From NCBI RefSeq assembly GCF_000805385.1, contig NZ_JTJW01000005.1:558001-622000 (forward strand): a DNA stretch of 64,000 bases. The letters run 5' to 3'. A model generated the notes under the pieces. It had not been told where the DNA came from, searched no databases, and worked only from the letters and a program-made list of their open reading frames with translations. Shown in pieces: positions 52,577 through 61,952 of this stretch (its first letter is position 1; each line of letters opens with the position of its first letter). The position numbers and the translations under genes were made by a program. Origin of the DNA: Mycolicibacterium setense (GTDB lineage Bacteria; Actinomycetota; Actinomycetes; Mycobacteriales; Mycobacteriaceae).

Positions 52577-54343
52577 TCAGAATGGTGGGGGTGGTTCGTA
52601 GTGTTCGGCGATCCAGGCTTGGAATTGGCGTTCGTGTTCGAGGTCATTGTTGAGTTCGGCGCGTAGCCAGCGTTCTTCTGAGATGCGGTTTTGACGGTCC
52701 TGTTCGCGGGTTTGGCGGCGGGTCGGCATCATCGCGCCGCGGTTGGGGTGGGGCGCGTCGGGTTCGGGCAGGTCCAGGTCCCCAGTCGGGGTGGCTAATG
52801 CCGGGAACATGGCGGCGCCGTGGGGTTCGGTGACATAGGTGTGCCCGGTGGGTGCGGTGAATATCACGGTGCCATCGGGCAATTGGCGATCGGTCCAGCC
52901 GGTGCTGAAAGTTTTGAGCAGGTGGTGGGCGCGGCAGTAGAGCTTGTTGTTGGACGGGTGGGTGGGCCCGGTCGGGTAGGGCACGGTGTGGTCGATGTCG
53001 CAGCGTTGGGCGGGGGCGTCGCAGCCGGGGAACCGGCAGGTCAGATCGCGCCACCGGATGAACTCGGAAAGTGCCGCCGACGGGCGATACCCGGGCTCGC
53101 CCGCATCGGCAGGTTGGCTGGGCTCGTCGGCGCCGGTGGTTTCGCTGGGTTCAGTCGATGCTGTCGTCTCGGCTGGCCCGCTCGGCTCAGCGGGCCCGCT
53201 CGGCTCGGTGGACCCGGTCGGCTCGGATACGTCGACCGGTTCAGCCGCCTCGGTAGACCCGGTGGGTTCGGTCGGCCCGGCCGGCTCTGAGTTGCCTGTG
53301 GACTCGTTGGGTTCGGATGGCTCGGATGCCTCAGACGCATGGCTGGGTTCGGCCGGTTCGGATGCCTCAGACGCATGGCTGGGTTCGGCCGGTTCGGTGG
53401 GTTGGGTCCGCTGCGGCGTGTCAGTCCGCGCGGCCGGCACGTGCAGCGGCTTGAGTTTGGCCGAGTCCACCAGGTCGCGCACCCTGTGGGCGGGCAGGAT
53501 GCCATGACCGGGCAGATAGCCCGGATTGTTGGAGGTGCCCTCCACGGTGGCCTGCTCAGCCAACACATGAACCACCGCCGCATTAGCGGCCGCCCGCTTC
53601 TGCACTGCCGGGCACTCCGGTAGCCCGCACAGGCACCGCAACTGGGCCTCCAGCCGAGCCAGCGGCCCGACCGCCGCAGCGCGGCGCTGCGCATGAGTAC
53701 GCGGATCGTTGTCACACACGGTGTTGGCCAGCGCGTCGAGGCGCTGATCCAGTGCTGCCCCATCCACTGCATCGATGTTGGCCCACAGTGTGGCCCGCCC
53801 CGGGCTGCCCGGCTCGATCTGAACGAACGCATCCTCGGTCAGATCGGGTGGGACCCGCACCCCGTTCGGGTCGAGTTTGGCGACCTGCTGATCGACTCGT
53901 TCGCGCATTTTGCGTTCAGAAAGCCGCATCCAGGTCCGTGCCCGCGACGCCAACACCTCATCGAGCTGGCCCCACACCGACGCATGCACGGTTTCGGTGC
54001 GGGCGATGATGATGCGCACCACCCGATAGTCGATATCGCCTGCGGCGAACCGGGCTGCCACCAGCGGAAGTTTGTCGCGCAAGACTCGGGCGTGGTGGAT
54101 CTGGGTGCCGGCGCGGCTGCGGCTGATCCGCATCGCCGCCGAGATTTCGGCGGCCACCTCCTCGAACGGATCGGTGGTCCAAAAGATGGTCTCGGCCAAC
54201 TCGTGTTCCCGCCGGGTATCCAACTCTCCGATGGCGGCCAACCGGGCCGCGATCGCTGCTGACTCGGCCCGCGCCGCGGCAGTGATCGCATCGATCAACG
54301 CCGCACCGGCGTCAGCATCAGCATCAGCATCAGCGTCGAACAT
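52577..54343 (-). CDS. 13E12/DUF222-type HNH endonuclease-domain protein
   Basis: A 588-residue protein of the mycobacterial 13E12 repeat family. An N-terminal DUF222 domain (about 10-270) is followed by a low-complexity Glu/Pro/Ser/Thr linker (about 305-420) and a C-terminal HNH nuclease region (about 425-475) with CRFPGCDAPAQRCDIDHT and the later CRAHHLL. The start at 54343 is chosen because CATAAT and a perfect SOS box (54336-54351) precede or overlap it. The first ten residues are Asp-Ala repeats from a GCATCA microsatellite. Catalytic activity is unproven; some family members are SOS-induced. Confidence 0.88.
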   Translation of the reverse strand: MFDADADADADAGAALIDAITAAARAESAAIAARLAAIGELDTRREHELAETIFWTTDPFEEVAAEISAAMRISRSRAGTQIHHARVLRDKLPLVAARFAAGDIDYRVVRIIIARTETVHASVWGQLDEVLASRARTWMRLSERKMRERVDQQVAKLDPNGVRVPPDLTEDAFVQIEPGSPGRATLWANIDAVDGAALDQRLDALANTVCDNDPRTHAQRRAAAVGPLARLEAQLRCLCGLPECPAVQKRAAANAAVVHVLAEQATVEGTSNNPGYLPGHGILPAHRVRDLVDSAKLKPLHVPAARTDTPQRTQPTEPAEPSHASEASEPAEPSHASEASEPSEPNESTGNSEPAGPTEPTGSTEAAEPVDVSEPTGSTEPSGPAEPSGPAETTASTEPSETTGADEPSQPADAGEPGYRPSAALSEFIRWRDLTCRFPGCDAPAQRCDIDHTVPYPTGPTHPSNNKLYCRAHHLLKTFSTGWTDRQLPDGTVIFTAPTGHTYVTEPHGAAMFPALATPTGDLDLPEPDAPHPNRGAMMPTRRQTREQDRQNRISEERWLRAELNNDLEHERQFQAWIAEHYEPPPPF

Positions 54344-54351
54344 ACGTTCGA
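54336..54351. promoter_or_regulatory. LexA/SOS box overlapping the start of the 13E12-type gene
   Basis: TCGAAC-ATAC-GTTCGA is a perfect mycobacterial LexA box. The minus-strand -10 hexamer CATAAT (54356-54351) abuts it, and the ATG at 54343 follows 7 nt later, so LexA would block transcription and the start codon lies inside the operator. Confidence 0.85.
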
Positions 54352-54382
54352 TTATGCCACCACCCACCGACACGATTGAGCG

Positions 54383-54409
54383 TTATCCACAGTGCACGAT
54401 TCATCCACA
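54383..54409 (+). promoter_or_regulatory. Two DnaA-box-like 9-mers
   Basis: TTATCCACA (54383-54391), the classical DnaA box, and TCATCCACA (54401-54409) lie 18 nt apart in the same orientation in the gap between the 13E12-type gene and nei2. They may bind DnaA or be a chance pair. Confidence 0.4.
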
Positions 54410-54430
54410 GATTCTGCCGTGCAAAGCAAT

Positions 54431-55183
54431 TCAGGCTTGACAGGTCGGGCACCAGTAGGCCACCCGCTCACCGGCGTTGTCGGTCTCGATCAGCGTTCCG
54501 CAGCGGCGGCATGGCTCGCCGGCGCGGCCGTACACCCACAGCTGGCGTCCGGGTCTGGTATCGCCGGTGGTCGTGCGGTTCCACCGGGACCGGTTGAGCC
54601 ACAGCATGTCCCGGGCCCGTTGCACGACGCGCAACGGGTCGGTCAGGGAGCTGACGGGCGAGGTCGGTAGCCGGCCGAAGACGAAACAGAGTTCATTGCA
54701 GTAAACATTGCCGACACCGGCCATCACCCGCTGATCGAGGAGCGCGGGTGCCAGCGGGCGCGTGGGGTCGGCAGTCAGATTCGCTGCCGCGGTGCGGGGC
54801 TCCCAGTCGGGGCCGAGCAGGTCGGGCCCGAGGTGCTCGACGGCAGCCATGTCAGTCTCGCGGTCCAGCACCTCCAACAAGCCCAGGTCGATCCCGGTGG
54901 CCCGACTGTCGGCGGTTTCCAACACGATCCGGACACGGTGTGCTGCACCCTTGCTCCATCCGATGCGCCAGCTGCCCTCCATCTTGAGGTGCGAATGAAT
55001 GCTGGCGGGCCCCACCCGGATGAAGAGGTGCTTGCCGCGGCTGAGCACTTCGTCGACCATCTGCCCGCTGAGATCGACTGTGGCGTAGCGGGGAACCCGA
55101 ATATCACAGCGGATCAATGCCTTACCCGACAGCGCCGCGCGCAGTGCGGTGGCGGTGTGGAAAACGGTGTCACCTTCGGGCAT
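54431..55183 (-). CDS. nei2: Endonuclease VIII-type DNA glycosylase
   Basis: A 250-residue Fpg/Nei glycosylase that removes oxidised pyrimidines and nicks the DNA. The catalytic N-terminal Pro (PEGD after Met removal), the H2TH segment with GNVYCNEL, and the zinc finger [12 protein letters not shown]...WCPTC are present. The gap to lhr is 12 nt, so it is probably the second gene of a lhr-nei2 repair operon. A leaderless-type GAGCTT is 8 nt upstream of the ATG but lies in the lhr end. Confidence 0.93.
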   Translation of the reverse strand: MPEGDTVFHTATALRAALSGKALIRCDIRVPRYATVDLSGQMVDEVLSRGKHLFIRVGPASIHSHLKMEGSWRIGWSKGAAHRVRIVLETADSRATGIDLGLLEVLDRETDMAAVEHLGPDLLGPDWEPRTAAANLTADPTRPLAPALLDQRVMAGVGNVYCNELCFVFGRLPTSPVSSLTDPLRVVQRARDMLWLNRSRWNRTTTGDTRPGRQLWVYGRAGEPCRRCGTLIETDNAGERVAYWCPTCQA

Positions 55184-55195
55184 GGCGGACCAAGC

Positions 55196-58100
55196 TCATC
55201 GCAACCGCAAACCGCGTGGCGTGCGGGAGAATCCGGCTCCGGTCAATGCGTCCTGCACAGCGGCGCGGTCCGCGTCGAACCCGGGATCGAGCACTGCGAC
55301 CCCGTTGATCCGCTCCACCAGTAGCGACGGCATCCGCCCAGCGGACACCAGGTCGGCCAGGGCGCCGGCGGCTGCTCGCTGCGTGTCCGGATCGGAGGTG
55401 AAGCTGAGCAGGGTGCGTCCACCGCGTTCCAGGAACCACACCAGTTGCCCGTCGACCAGTGCCACGAGGGCGCCTGCCTTGCGTCCGGGCCGATGAGAAT
55501 CCTCGGCCGACGCGGGCCACGCGAGTGCGGCACCGTAAGGGTTGGCCGGATCGGTCGCGGCGAGCATCACGGCGTGGTACTCGGGACGTTGAGGATCGAC
55601 CCCGTCGAGGTAGGACCGCAACCGGTCGACTGTCGAGGCTGCCGCGAACTGTGCACCGCCCAGCGATTCGACGAAGTAGCCGCGCTGGCACCGGCCCGCA
55701 TCTTCGAACGCACTCAGCACCTTGTACAAGGTGGCGAAGCCGCCCGGCACCCCTTCGGCCGCCGCGGCCCCTTTGGTGAGCACGCCGTGCCGGTTGAGCA
55801 GCAGCTCGGCTTGGAAGTGCGCACGAACGGTCGAATCCGGTTCTACGCCGGGCAATGCCGACCACCGCCCGGACACCATCGGATCAGCCGCTCGGCTGTG
55901 GGGGCGTGCCACGCTGTAGCGGCTGAGCCGGGGCGGGCGCTGACGTTGTCGATGCGCCGGGGTACCGGACCGCCGCGGGCCGGACAGCATCGCCCGCACG
56001 GGGGCGAATGTGTCCCCGGTGACCCAGCCGGCCCAGATTAGTTCCCACAGAGCGTTTTTCAGCTCGGATTCGCCGGCTTGATCGGTGAGTTGGCGGAAGA
56101 AGTATGCCCCACCGTGTCCCAGCGTCTCCATGATCGCCCGGTGGGTGTCGGTGAACTCGATCTCGGCGGGAGCGGGCAGGGTCAGTGGCGCGGTCTCTGC
56201 GAGGTGAAATGACACCCAGCCGTCACTGCCGCCGATCTGCCCGGCACCCGACCACATGACCTCGCCGGAGGCCAGCAATTCGTCGAGCATGGCCGGCTGG
56301 TAGTCGCGCACCCGCTGGCCGAAGACCAGCGATTCCAGCGCCGAGGCTGGAATGAGGACGCCCGCCAGTTGCTCTATCACCGAGGCCAACCCGTCGGTGC
56401 CCGTGCTGTGAGTGGACCCCACGTGGTGCCAGGAAGGCAGGAAGCGACCGTAGGCCGCGGTGCTCACCGGCTCGACCTGGGCACGCAACGCGGCCAGGGA
56501 GCGACGGCGCAGGATGCGCAACACCTCGGTGTCGCACCACTGATCGCCGGGCAGATCGTCCACGAACTCACCGCGCACCATTCGGCCGTCAACAGCCATG
56601 CGGCCCAGCATATCTGCGGTCACCCGCAATCCCAACCCGAACCGGGAAGCCACTTCCGCGGTGGTGAAGGGCCCGTGAGTGCGGGCGTAGCGGCCGATCA
56701 GGTCGCCGAGGGGGTCGTCGACTGATTCGGTGAATGCCGCGGGCACGCCGACGGGCACCGGCGCGCCCACCCCGTCGCGCAGCAGGCCGATGTCTTCGAC
56801 TGCCGCCCACCAGGTCTGGCCCGCATAGGTCACCGGCAGTGCGCGTTTGGCGGCCTGCAGCCCATCGAGCCAGCCTCCGACGGCATCGGTGGTGGCGCGT
56901 GCGGCGATCTCGGGCTCGGTGAGCGGACCGAGCATCCTCAGCAGGTCGGTCACCGCCTCGGCGTCCCGCGCTGCACGCTCCTCGGTCAGGTGTTGTAGCT
57001 GTGCCGATGTCGAGGCGATCACCGCCGGGTCCAGCAGCTCGCGCAGCTCGACGCGGCCCAGCAGTTCGGACAGCAGCACGGTGTCCAGCGCGAGCGCCGC
57101 GGCGCGCCTCTCGGCCAGCGGACTGTCGCCTTCGTACATGAACGCGCCCACATAGCCGAACAGCAGCGAGGCGGCGAACGGCGACGGGACGGCGGTTTCC
57201 ACCTCGACCAGCCGCAGCCGGCGCTGTGCGACGCGCCGCATCAGCTCGGTCAGGGCCGGCACGTCGTAGACGTCCTGCAGACATTCCCGGACGGTTTCCA
57301 GGACGATCGGGAAGTCCGGATACTTGCGGGCGATGTCGAGCAATTGTGCGGCGCGCTGCCGTTGATGCCACAACGGCGAACGCTTGCCCGGGTGTCGGCG
57401 CGGCAGCAGCAGCGCACGTGCGGCGCATTCGCGGAAGCGGGACGCGAACAACGCCGAACCGCCCACTTCCGCGGTGACGATGGGTTCGATCTCGTCGGCG
57501 TCGAACACGAACAGATCTGCACCCGGCGGGTTTTCGCCGCTGTCGGGTAGCCGCACGATGATGCCGTCGTCGGAAGCGGTCGGCTTCTCGTCGATGCCGT
57601 ACCGTTCCCGCAGCCGTCGGCCCACCGCCAGCGCCAAGGGTCCATGGACCCTGAGCCCGTACGGGGAATGCAGGATCACCCGCCAATCTCCGAGCTCGTC
57701 GCGGAAGCGTTCCACCACGAACGTGCTGTCGCTGGGAACGACGCCGGTGGCGTCGCGCTGATCATGCAACAGCTGGTGCAGGTTGTCGGTGGCGAAGCCG
57801 GCGAAACCCATTGTCTGGCAGCGCTCGTCGAACTCGGCGCGGCCGAGTGCGGCGAGCTCGCCGGTGAACGCCCCGACCGCTGCACCCAGCTCGGCGGGCC
57901 GGCCCACGCTGTCGCCGCGCCAGAACGGCAAGCGGGCGGGTTGACCGGGCGCCGGGATGACCAGCACCCGGTCGTGGGTGATCTCGGTGATCCGCCAACT
58001 GGTTGCGCCCAATGAAATGACATCACCCGGGCGCGACTCGTACACCATCTCTTCGTCGAGTTCACCCACCCGCGACGGCTTTTCGGAATCGGTGGCCAGA

Positions 58101-59710
58101 TAAACAGTGAACAGCCCGCGGTCGGGGATCGCGCCGCCGGAGGTGACGGCCAGGCGTTGCGCTCCCGGCCGCCCGGTCAGCGTTCCGGTGTCGCGGTCAT
58201 ATACGAGCCGCGGCCGCAGTTCGGCGAACTCGGTGGACGGATACTTCCCGGACAGCAGGTCCAGGGTTGCCTCGAAGGCACTGCGCGGCAACGTGGCGAA
58301 GGGTGCGCTGCGCCGCACCGCGTCGAACCAGGCGTCGGCATCGACCGGTTCCAGGGCAGCCGCGGCCACGGTGTGCTGGGCCAGCACGTCGAGCGGATTG
58401 GCCGGGACGTGCATGTTCTCGATGTCGCCGGAGCGCATGCGCTGCACCGCGACCGCGCAACCGATCAGGTCGGTGCGGTGCTTGGGGAACAGGACGCCCT
58501 GGGAGATCTCCCCGACCTGGTGGCCGGCGCGTCCGATGCGCTGCAGCCCACTGGCCACCGACGGCGGCGATTCCACCTGGATCACGAGATCGACCGCCCC
58601 CATGTCGATGCCAAGCTCCAGGCTCGAGGTGGCGACGACGGCGCGTAGGCGGCCGGATTTCAGATCGTCCTCGACCTGGGCCCGCTGCTCCTTGCTGACC
58701 GAGCCGTGGTGGGCCCGGGCCAGCAGGGTCGGCGCGCCGTTGGCCTGACCGCTGGCCATGAGCTGGGCCGGGGCCCCACCGCCGACCTGCGGATTGTGGT
58801 CGAGCGACAGCTCGAGGCCGACCCGCTCGGCGTGGATCTCGTTGAGCCGCGAGGTCAGCCGCTCGGCCAGCCGGCGGGAGTTGGCGAACACGATCGAGGA
58901 CTGGTGTGCCTCGATCAGATCCACGATGCGTTCCTCGACATCGGGCCAGATGCTGTTGTTGTCGAGGTTGGCCATGTCCGGCACGGGCACCTGTACCGAC
59001 AGGTCGAAGGTCTTGCCCGACGGTGGGGCGACAATCGTGGTGGGAGCCTGCCCGGAGAGGAACCGCGCCACTTCCTCGGGCGGGCGCACGGTGGCCGACA
59101 GGCCGATCCGCTGGGCCGGCTTGTCGAGGAGCTGGTCGAGCCGTTCGAGTGAAAGTGCCAGGTGTGCGCCACGTTTGGTGGCGGCGACGGCGTGAACCTC
59201 GTCGACGATCACGGTCTGTACCGAGGCCAGCGTCTCGCGGGCCGCCGAGGTCAGCATCAGGAACAGCGATTCGGGCGTGGTGATCAGGATGTCGGGCGGC
59301 TTGCTCAGCATCGCGCGCCGTTGGCTGGGTGTGGTGTCCCCGGAGCGGACGCCGACGCTGATCGACGGCGCCGGGACGCCGTGGCGCTCGGCGACCCGGG
59401 TGATACCGGTCAGCGGGGTGCGAAGGTTGCGCTCGACGTCGACGGCCAGGGCCTTGAGCGGTGACACGTACAGCACCCGGGTGCCTGGACGTGGGGCCGA
59501 CGGCAGCTGGGCCAGCTCATCGATGGCCCACAGGAACGCGGCGAGCGTCTTGCCCGAGCCGGTCGGCGCGATGACCAGGGTGTTGTCACCCCCGGCGATG
59601 GCGGACCAGGCCTGGGCCTGCGCGGCCGTCGGCGCCGGGAAGGCAGCCGTGAACCACTCCCGGGTCAGCGCACTGAACCGGGCCAGCGGATCGGCCGGCG
59701 TGGTGGTCAT
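55196..59710 (-). CDS. lhr: Large Lhr-type superfamily 2 DNA helicase
   Basis: A 1504-residue ATP-dependent 3'-5' helicase. The N-terminal helicase core shows GDNTLVIAPTGSGKTLAAFLW (motif I), DEVHAV (II), LSATVRPPEEVARFL (III region) and QRIGRAGHQVG (VI) within residues 1-420. A long C-terminal region (about 450-1504) with winged-helix/oligomerisation domains follows. It is DNA-damage-inducible in mycobacteria. The ATG at 59710 follows a 36-nt gap from the TetR stop region. The length matches the Lhr family. Confidence 0.95.
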   Translation of the reverse strand: MTTTPADPLARFSALTREWFTAAFPAPTAAQAQAWSAIAGGDNTLVIAPTGSGKTLAAFLWAIDELAQLPSAPRPGTRVLYVSPLKALAVDVERNLRTPLTGITRVAERHGVPAPSISVGVRSGDTTPSQRRAMLSKPPDILITTPESLFLMLTSAARETLASVQTVIVDEVHAVAATKRGAHLALSLERLDQLLDKPAQRIGLSATVRPPEEVARFLSGQAPTTIVAPPSGKTFDLSVQVPVPDMANLDNNSIWPDVEERIVDLIEAHQSSIVFANSRRLAERLTSRLNEIHAERVGLELSLDHNPQVGGGAPAQLMASGQANGAPTLLARAHHGSVSKEQRAQVEDDLKSGRLRAVVATSSLELGIDMGAVDLVIQVESPPSVASGLQRIGRAGHQVGEISQGVLFPKHRTDLIGCAVAVQRMRSGDIENMHVPANPLDVLAQHTVAAAALEPVDADAWFDAVRRSAPFATLPRSAFEATLDLLSGKYPSTEFAELRPRLVYDRDTGTLTGRPGAQRLAVTSGGAIPDRGLFTVYLATDSEKPSRVGELDEEMVYESRPGDVISLGATSWRITEITHDRVLVIPAPGQPARLPFWRGDSVGRPAELGAAVGAFTGELAALGRAEFDERCQTMGFAGFATDNLHQLLHDQRDATGVVPSDSTFVVERFRDELGDWRVILHSPYGLRVHGPLALAVGRRLRERYGIDEKPTASDDGIIVRLPDSGENPPGADLFVFDADEIEPIVTAEVGGSALFASRFRECAARALLLPRRHPGKRSPLWHQRQRAAQLLDIARKYPDFPIVLETVRECLQDVYDVPALTELMRRVAQRRLRLVEVETAVPSPFAASLLFGYVGAFMYEGDSPLAERRAAALALDTVLLSELLGRVELRELLDPAVIASTSAQLQHLTEERAARDAEAVTDLLRMLGPLTEPEIAARATTDAVGGWLDGLQAAKRALPVTYAGQTWWAAVEDIGLLRDGVGAPVPVGVPAAFTESVDDPLGDLIGRYARTHGPFTTAEVASRFGLGLRVTADMLGRMAVDGRMVRGEFVDDLPGDQWCDTEVLRILRRRSLAALRAQVEPVSTAAYGRFLPSWHHVGSTHSTGTDGLASVIEQLAGVLIPASALESLVFGQRVRDYQPAMLDELLASGEVMWSGAGQIGGSDGWVSFHLAETAPLTLPAPAEIEFTDTHRAIMETLGHGGAYFFRQLTDQAGESELKNALWELIWAGWVTGDTFAPVRAMLSGPRRSGTPAHRQRQRPPRLSRYSVARPHSRAADPMVSGRWSALPGVEPDSTVRAHFQAELLLNRHGVLTKGAAAAEGVPGGFATLYKVLSAFEDAGRCQRGYFVESLGGAQFAAASTVDRLRSYLDGVDPQRPEYHAVMLAATDPANPYGAALAWPASAEDSHRPGRKAGALVALVDGQLVWFLERGGRTLLSFTSDPDTQRAAAGALADLVSAGRMPSLLVERINGVAVLDPGFDADRAAVQDALTGAGFSRTPRGLRLR

Positions 59711-59746
59711 CTAGCCATACTGCCGCGCAGCACCGACAAGTGGGCT

Positions 59747-60400
59747 TCAGCGGTGTTCGGGAGCTGCCGCGCAGGCCAGCTCGGCAGGCAGCCCCGGCAC
59801 CCGGCCGACGGCGTCGAGCAGGGCATGCGCACAGCTGTCGGCGACGAAACCGGCATCGATCGAGGGGTCCTTGAGCCGTTGCCGGCACATTTCGAAGGTC
59901 AGTGCCAGCCAGCCGTAGACGGTGGCCCGCAGATCGCGTTCGACCTTGGCGTCCAGCGGCTCGGATACGGCCGCGCCGATACGGCTCATGATCCGGTCGG
60001 CCTGGCGGTCGTTGTCGATGTCGTCGACGCCGCGCAGCACCGGGTCGGTGCGGCCCAGTCCCATGTAAGCCGCCCACGCACCGTGCGGATGTTCCTCGTC
60101 GTAGCGCAGGTAGGCCAGCACACCTGCGCGGAGCTGGCCGAACAGGCTCTGGCCAGGCTCCGCAGGGGTGCTGGTGGCCTCGAACAAGCGCTCGCCCTCG
60201 GCCTGCACCACGGCGGCGAAGAACGCGCGCTTGTCGGGGAAGTAGTGATACATCAGGGCCCGTGAGACTCCGGCGCGTTCGGCGATCTCGTCGATACGGA
60301 CCTCGTCGTACGGTCGTTGGCCGAACACCTCGGCTCCCAGCGCCAGCAGCTCGTTGCGTCTGTCGGCAGGGGAGAGCCGCCGTCTCGATTCGGCACTCAC
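59747..60400 (-). CDS. TetR-family regulator, divergent to a P450 gene
   Basis: A 217-residue TetR protein with helix-turn-helix VRIDEIAERAGVSRALMYHY and the following YFPDKRAFF. The start is a GTG at 60400 with TAAGCT 6 nt upstream (leaderless). The divergent cytochrome P450 begins 64 nt away, making it the likely target; the intergenic region 60429-60446 holds the operator candidate. TetR-P450 pairs are common in mycobacterial lipid metabolism. The ligand is unknown. Confidence 0.87.
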   Translation of the reverse strand: MSAESRRRLSPADRRNELLALGAEVFGQRPYDEVRIDEIAERAGVSRALMYHYFPDKRAFFAAVVQAEGERLFEATSTPAEPGQSLFGQLRAGVLAYLRYDEEHPHGAWAAYMGLGRTDPVLRGVDDIDNDRQADRIMSRIGAAVSEPLDAKVERDLRATVYGWLALTFEMCRQRLKDPSIDAGFVADSCAHALLDAVGRVPGLPAELACAAAPEHR

Positions 60401-60428
60401 GCCTGCAGCTTAACGTGACCGGCCTTAC

Positions 60429-60446
60429 TTGACACATGTATAACAA
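60429..60446 (+). promoter_or_regulatory. P450 promoter and weak TetR dyad
   Basis: TTGACACATGTATAACAA contains a plus-strand -10 (TATAAC, 60439-60444) and an imperfect dyad ending in TTG and CAA; it lies midway between the TetR and P450 starts. The dyad is weak (about 5 of 9 matched positions), so only the promoter element is reasonably supported. Confidence 0.4.
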
Positions 60447-60464
60447 GAACGGAATCCTGGTGTC

Positions 60465-61859
60465 ATGACCGTCGCGGGCGCACGGACTTCACACCCCGAC
60501 AACGCCAAGTATCCAAAACTGCCCCATCCACCGCGGCGGGTGCCGTTGCTCGGCGATGTGTTCGGGCTGAAGCCCGACTCATCGATGCAGAACGCGATGG
60601 GGATGGCCGAGCTGGGGCCGATCTGTGAGTTCCGGTTCCTGGGTGCTCGCTACGTGGTGGCCGCCGGCGCCGACGCGGTCAATGATCTCAACGACGAATC
60701 CCGGTTCTGCAAGCATGTGGGACCCGATATCGAGGCCCTGCGGATCGTCGCCGGCGACGGGCTGTTCACGGCGTACAACGAGGAGCCGAACTGGCTCACG
60801 GCCCATCAGCTGCTGATGCCCGCATTCAGTCAGGCCGCGATGCGTCGCTACCACGCGGTGATGTTCGACGTCGCCGACGAGCTGACCGAGCATTGGGATC
60901 AGCGGGCCGCCCGGGACGACACCGTCGATGTCTCGGCCGACACCACCAGGGTCACCCTGGAAATCATCGGCCGGTGCACAGCCGGGTACTCGTTCGGAAC
61001 CTTCGAGAGAGATTCCGAGCATCCGTTCATCGCACACATGGTGTCCGCGCTGCTCGGCGCCGACCGCCTCGGGGTGTTGCGTGAAACCTTCCTGCCCGGC
61101 TTCGTCTACCGACGCTACGAGCGCCGGTTGCACCGCGACGCGGACTACTTGCACGGGCTGGCCGACGACATCGTCGCGAGCCGGCGGGCGCAGCCATCGG
61201 GTGGTCATGACGATCTGCTGCAGATCATGCTGGAGTCCGACCTCGACGCCGCCAACATCCGCTATCAGCTGATCAACTTCTTGATCGCCGGACATGAGAC
61301 CACCTCCGGCGCAATATCGTTCGCGCTGTACTTCCTGTCGCGGCATCCGGAGGTATTCGCCCGGGCCCGCGCCGAGGTCGACGAGGTGTGGGGCGACGAG
61401 GCGCGGCCAGATTTCGAGAAGATCGCCAAACTGCGCTATGTGCGGCGGGTTCTCGACGAGTCGCTGCGACTGCAGCCGACGGTGCCGGCCTACTACCGCG
61501 CCGCTCGTGAAGACACCGTGCTCGCCGGGATCCACCCGATGCGCAAGGGCGACTGGGCGCTTGCCCTGACGACGACATTGCACCGCGACCCGCGCTGGGG
61601 TCCAGACCCGGACGCCTTCGACCCGGAGCGATTCGCCCCGGAAAAGGTGCGAGCCCGTCCCGGCGGTTTGTACAAGCCGTTCGGTACCGGTGAAAGATCA
61701 TGCATCGGAAGGCAGTTCGCGCTGCACGAGGCGGTGCTGATGTTGGCGGTGCTGATCCGGCGCTACGACCTGACCGCGGACCCGGGCTACACGCTGCAGG
61801 TGCAGGAGCGCCTGACCATGATGCCCGCCGGGTTCCGGCTGGGCCTGCACCGCCGGTAG
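60465..61859 (+). CDS. Cytochrome P450, CYP102-heme-domain-like
   Basis: A 464-residue P450 monooxygenase. The I-helix oxygen-activation motif AGHETTSG is at about 275-282, the K-helix ESLRL at about 325, and the heme-binding Cys413 lies in FGTGERSCIGRQFA. The N-terminal proline-rich PHPPRRVPLLGDVF is typical of BM3-type fatty-acid hydroxylases; no reductase domain is fused, so external redox partners are needed. Fatty acids or lipids are likely substrates. The gene precedes the LMF1-like gene by 93 nt. Confidence 0.92.
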   Translation: MTVAGARTSHPDNAKYPKLPHPPRRVPLLGDVFGLKPDSSMQNAMGMAELGPICEFRFLGARYVVAAGADAVNDLNDESRFCKHVGPDIEALRIVAGDGLFTAYNEEPNWLTAHQLLMPAFSQAAMRRYHAVMFDVADELTEHWDQRAARDDTVDVSADTTRVTLEIIGRCTAGYSFGTFERDSEHPFIAHMVSALLGADRLGVLRETFLPGFVYRRYERRLHRDADYLHGLADDIVASRRAQPSGGHDDLLQIMLESDLDAANIRYQLINFLIAGHETTSGAISFALYFLSRHPEVFARARAEVDEVWGDEARPDFEKIAKLRYVRRVLDESLRLQPTVPAYYRAAREDTVLAGIHPMRKGDWALALTTTLHRDPRWGPDPDAFDPERFAPEKVRARPGGLYKPFGTGERSCIGRQFALHEAVLMLAVLIRRYDLTADPGYTLQVQERLTMMPAGFRLGLHRR

Positions 61860-61952
61860 GGCGACGCCGGCCGCCGTACCGGGCATGAAATGCCCCTATC
61901 CGGGGTACGGTCTTCGTGGACAGACAGATCCGCAACGTCGGCAGGTCCGCGC

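Noticed and set aside
52577..54343. 13E12-type gene as a mobile element
   Set aside because: No transposase, target duplication or flanking inverted repeats; HNH and DUF222 domains alone do not show mobility.
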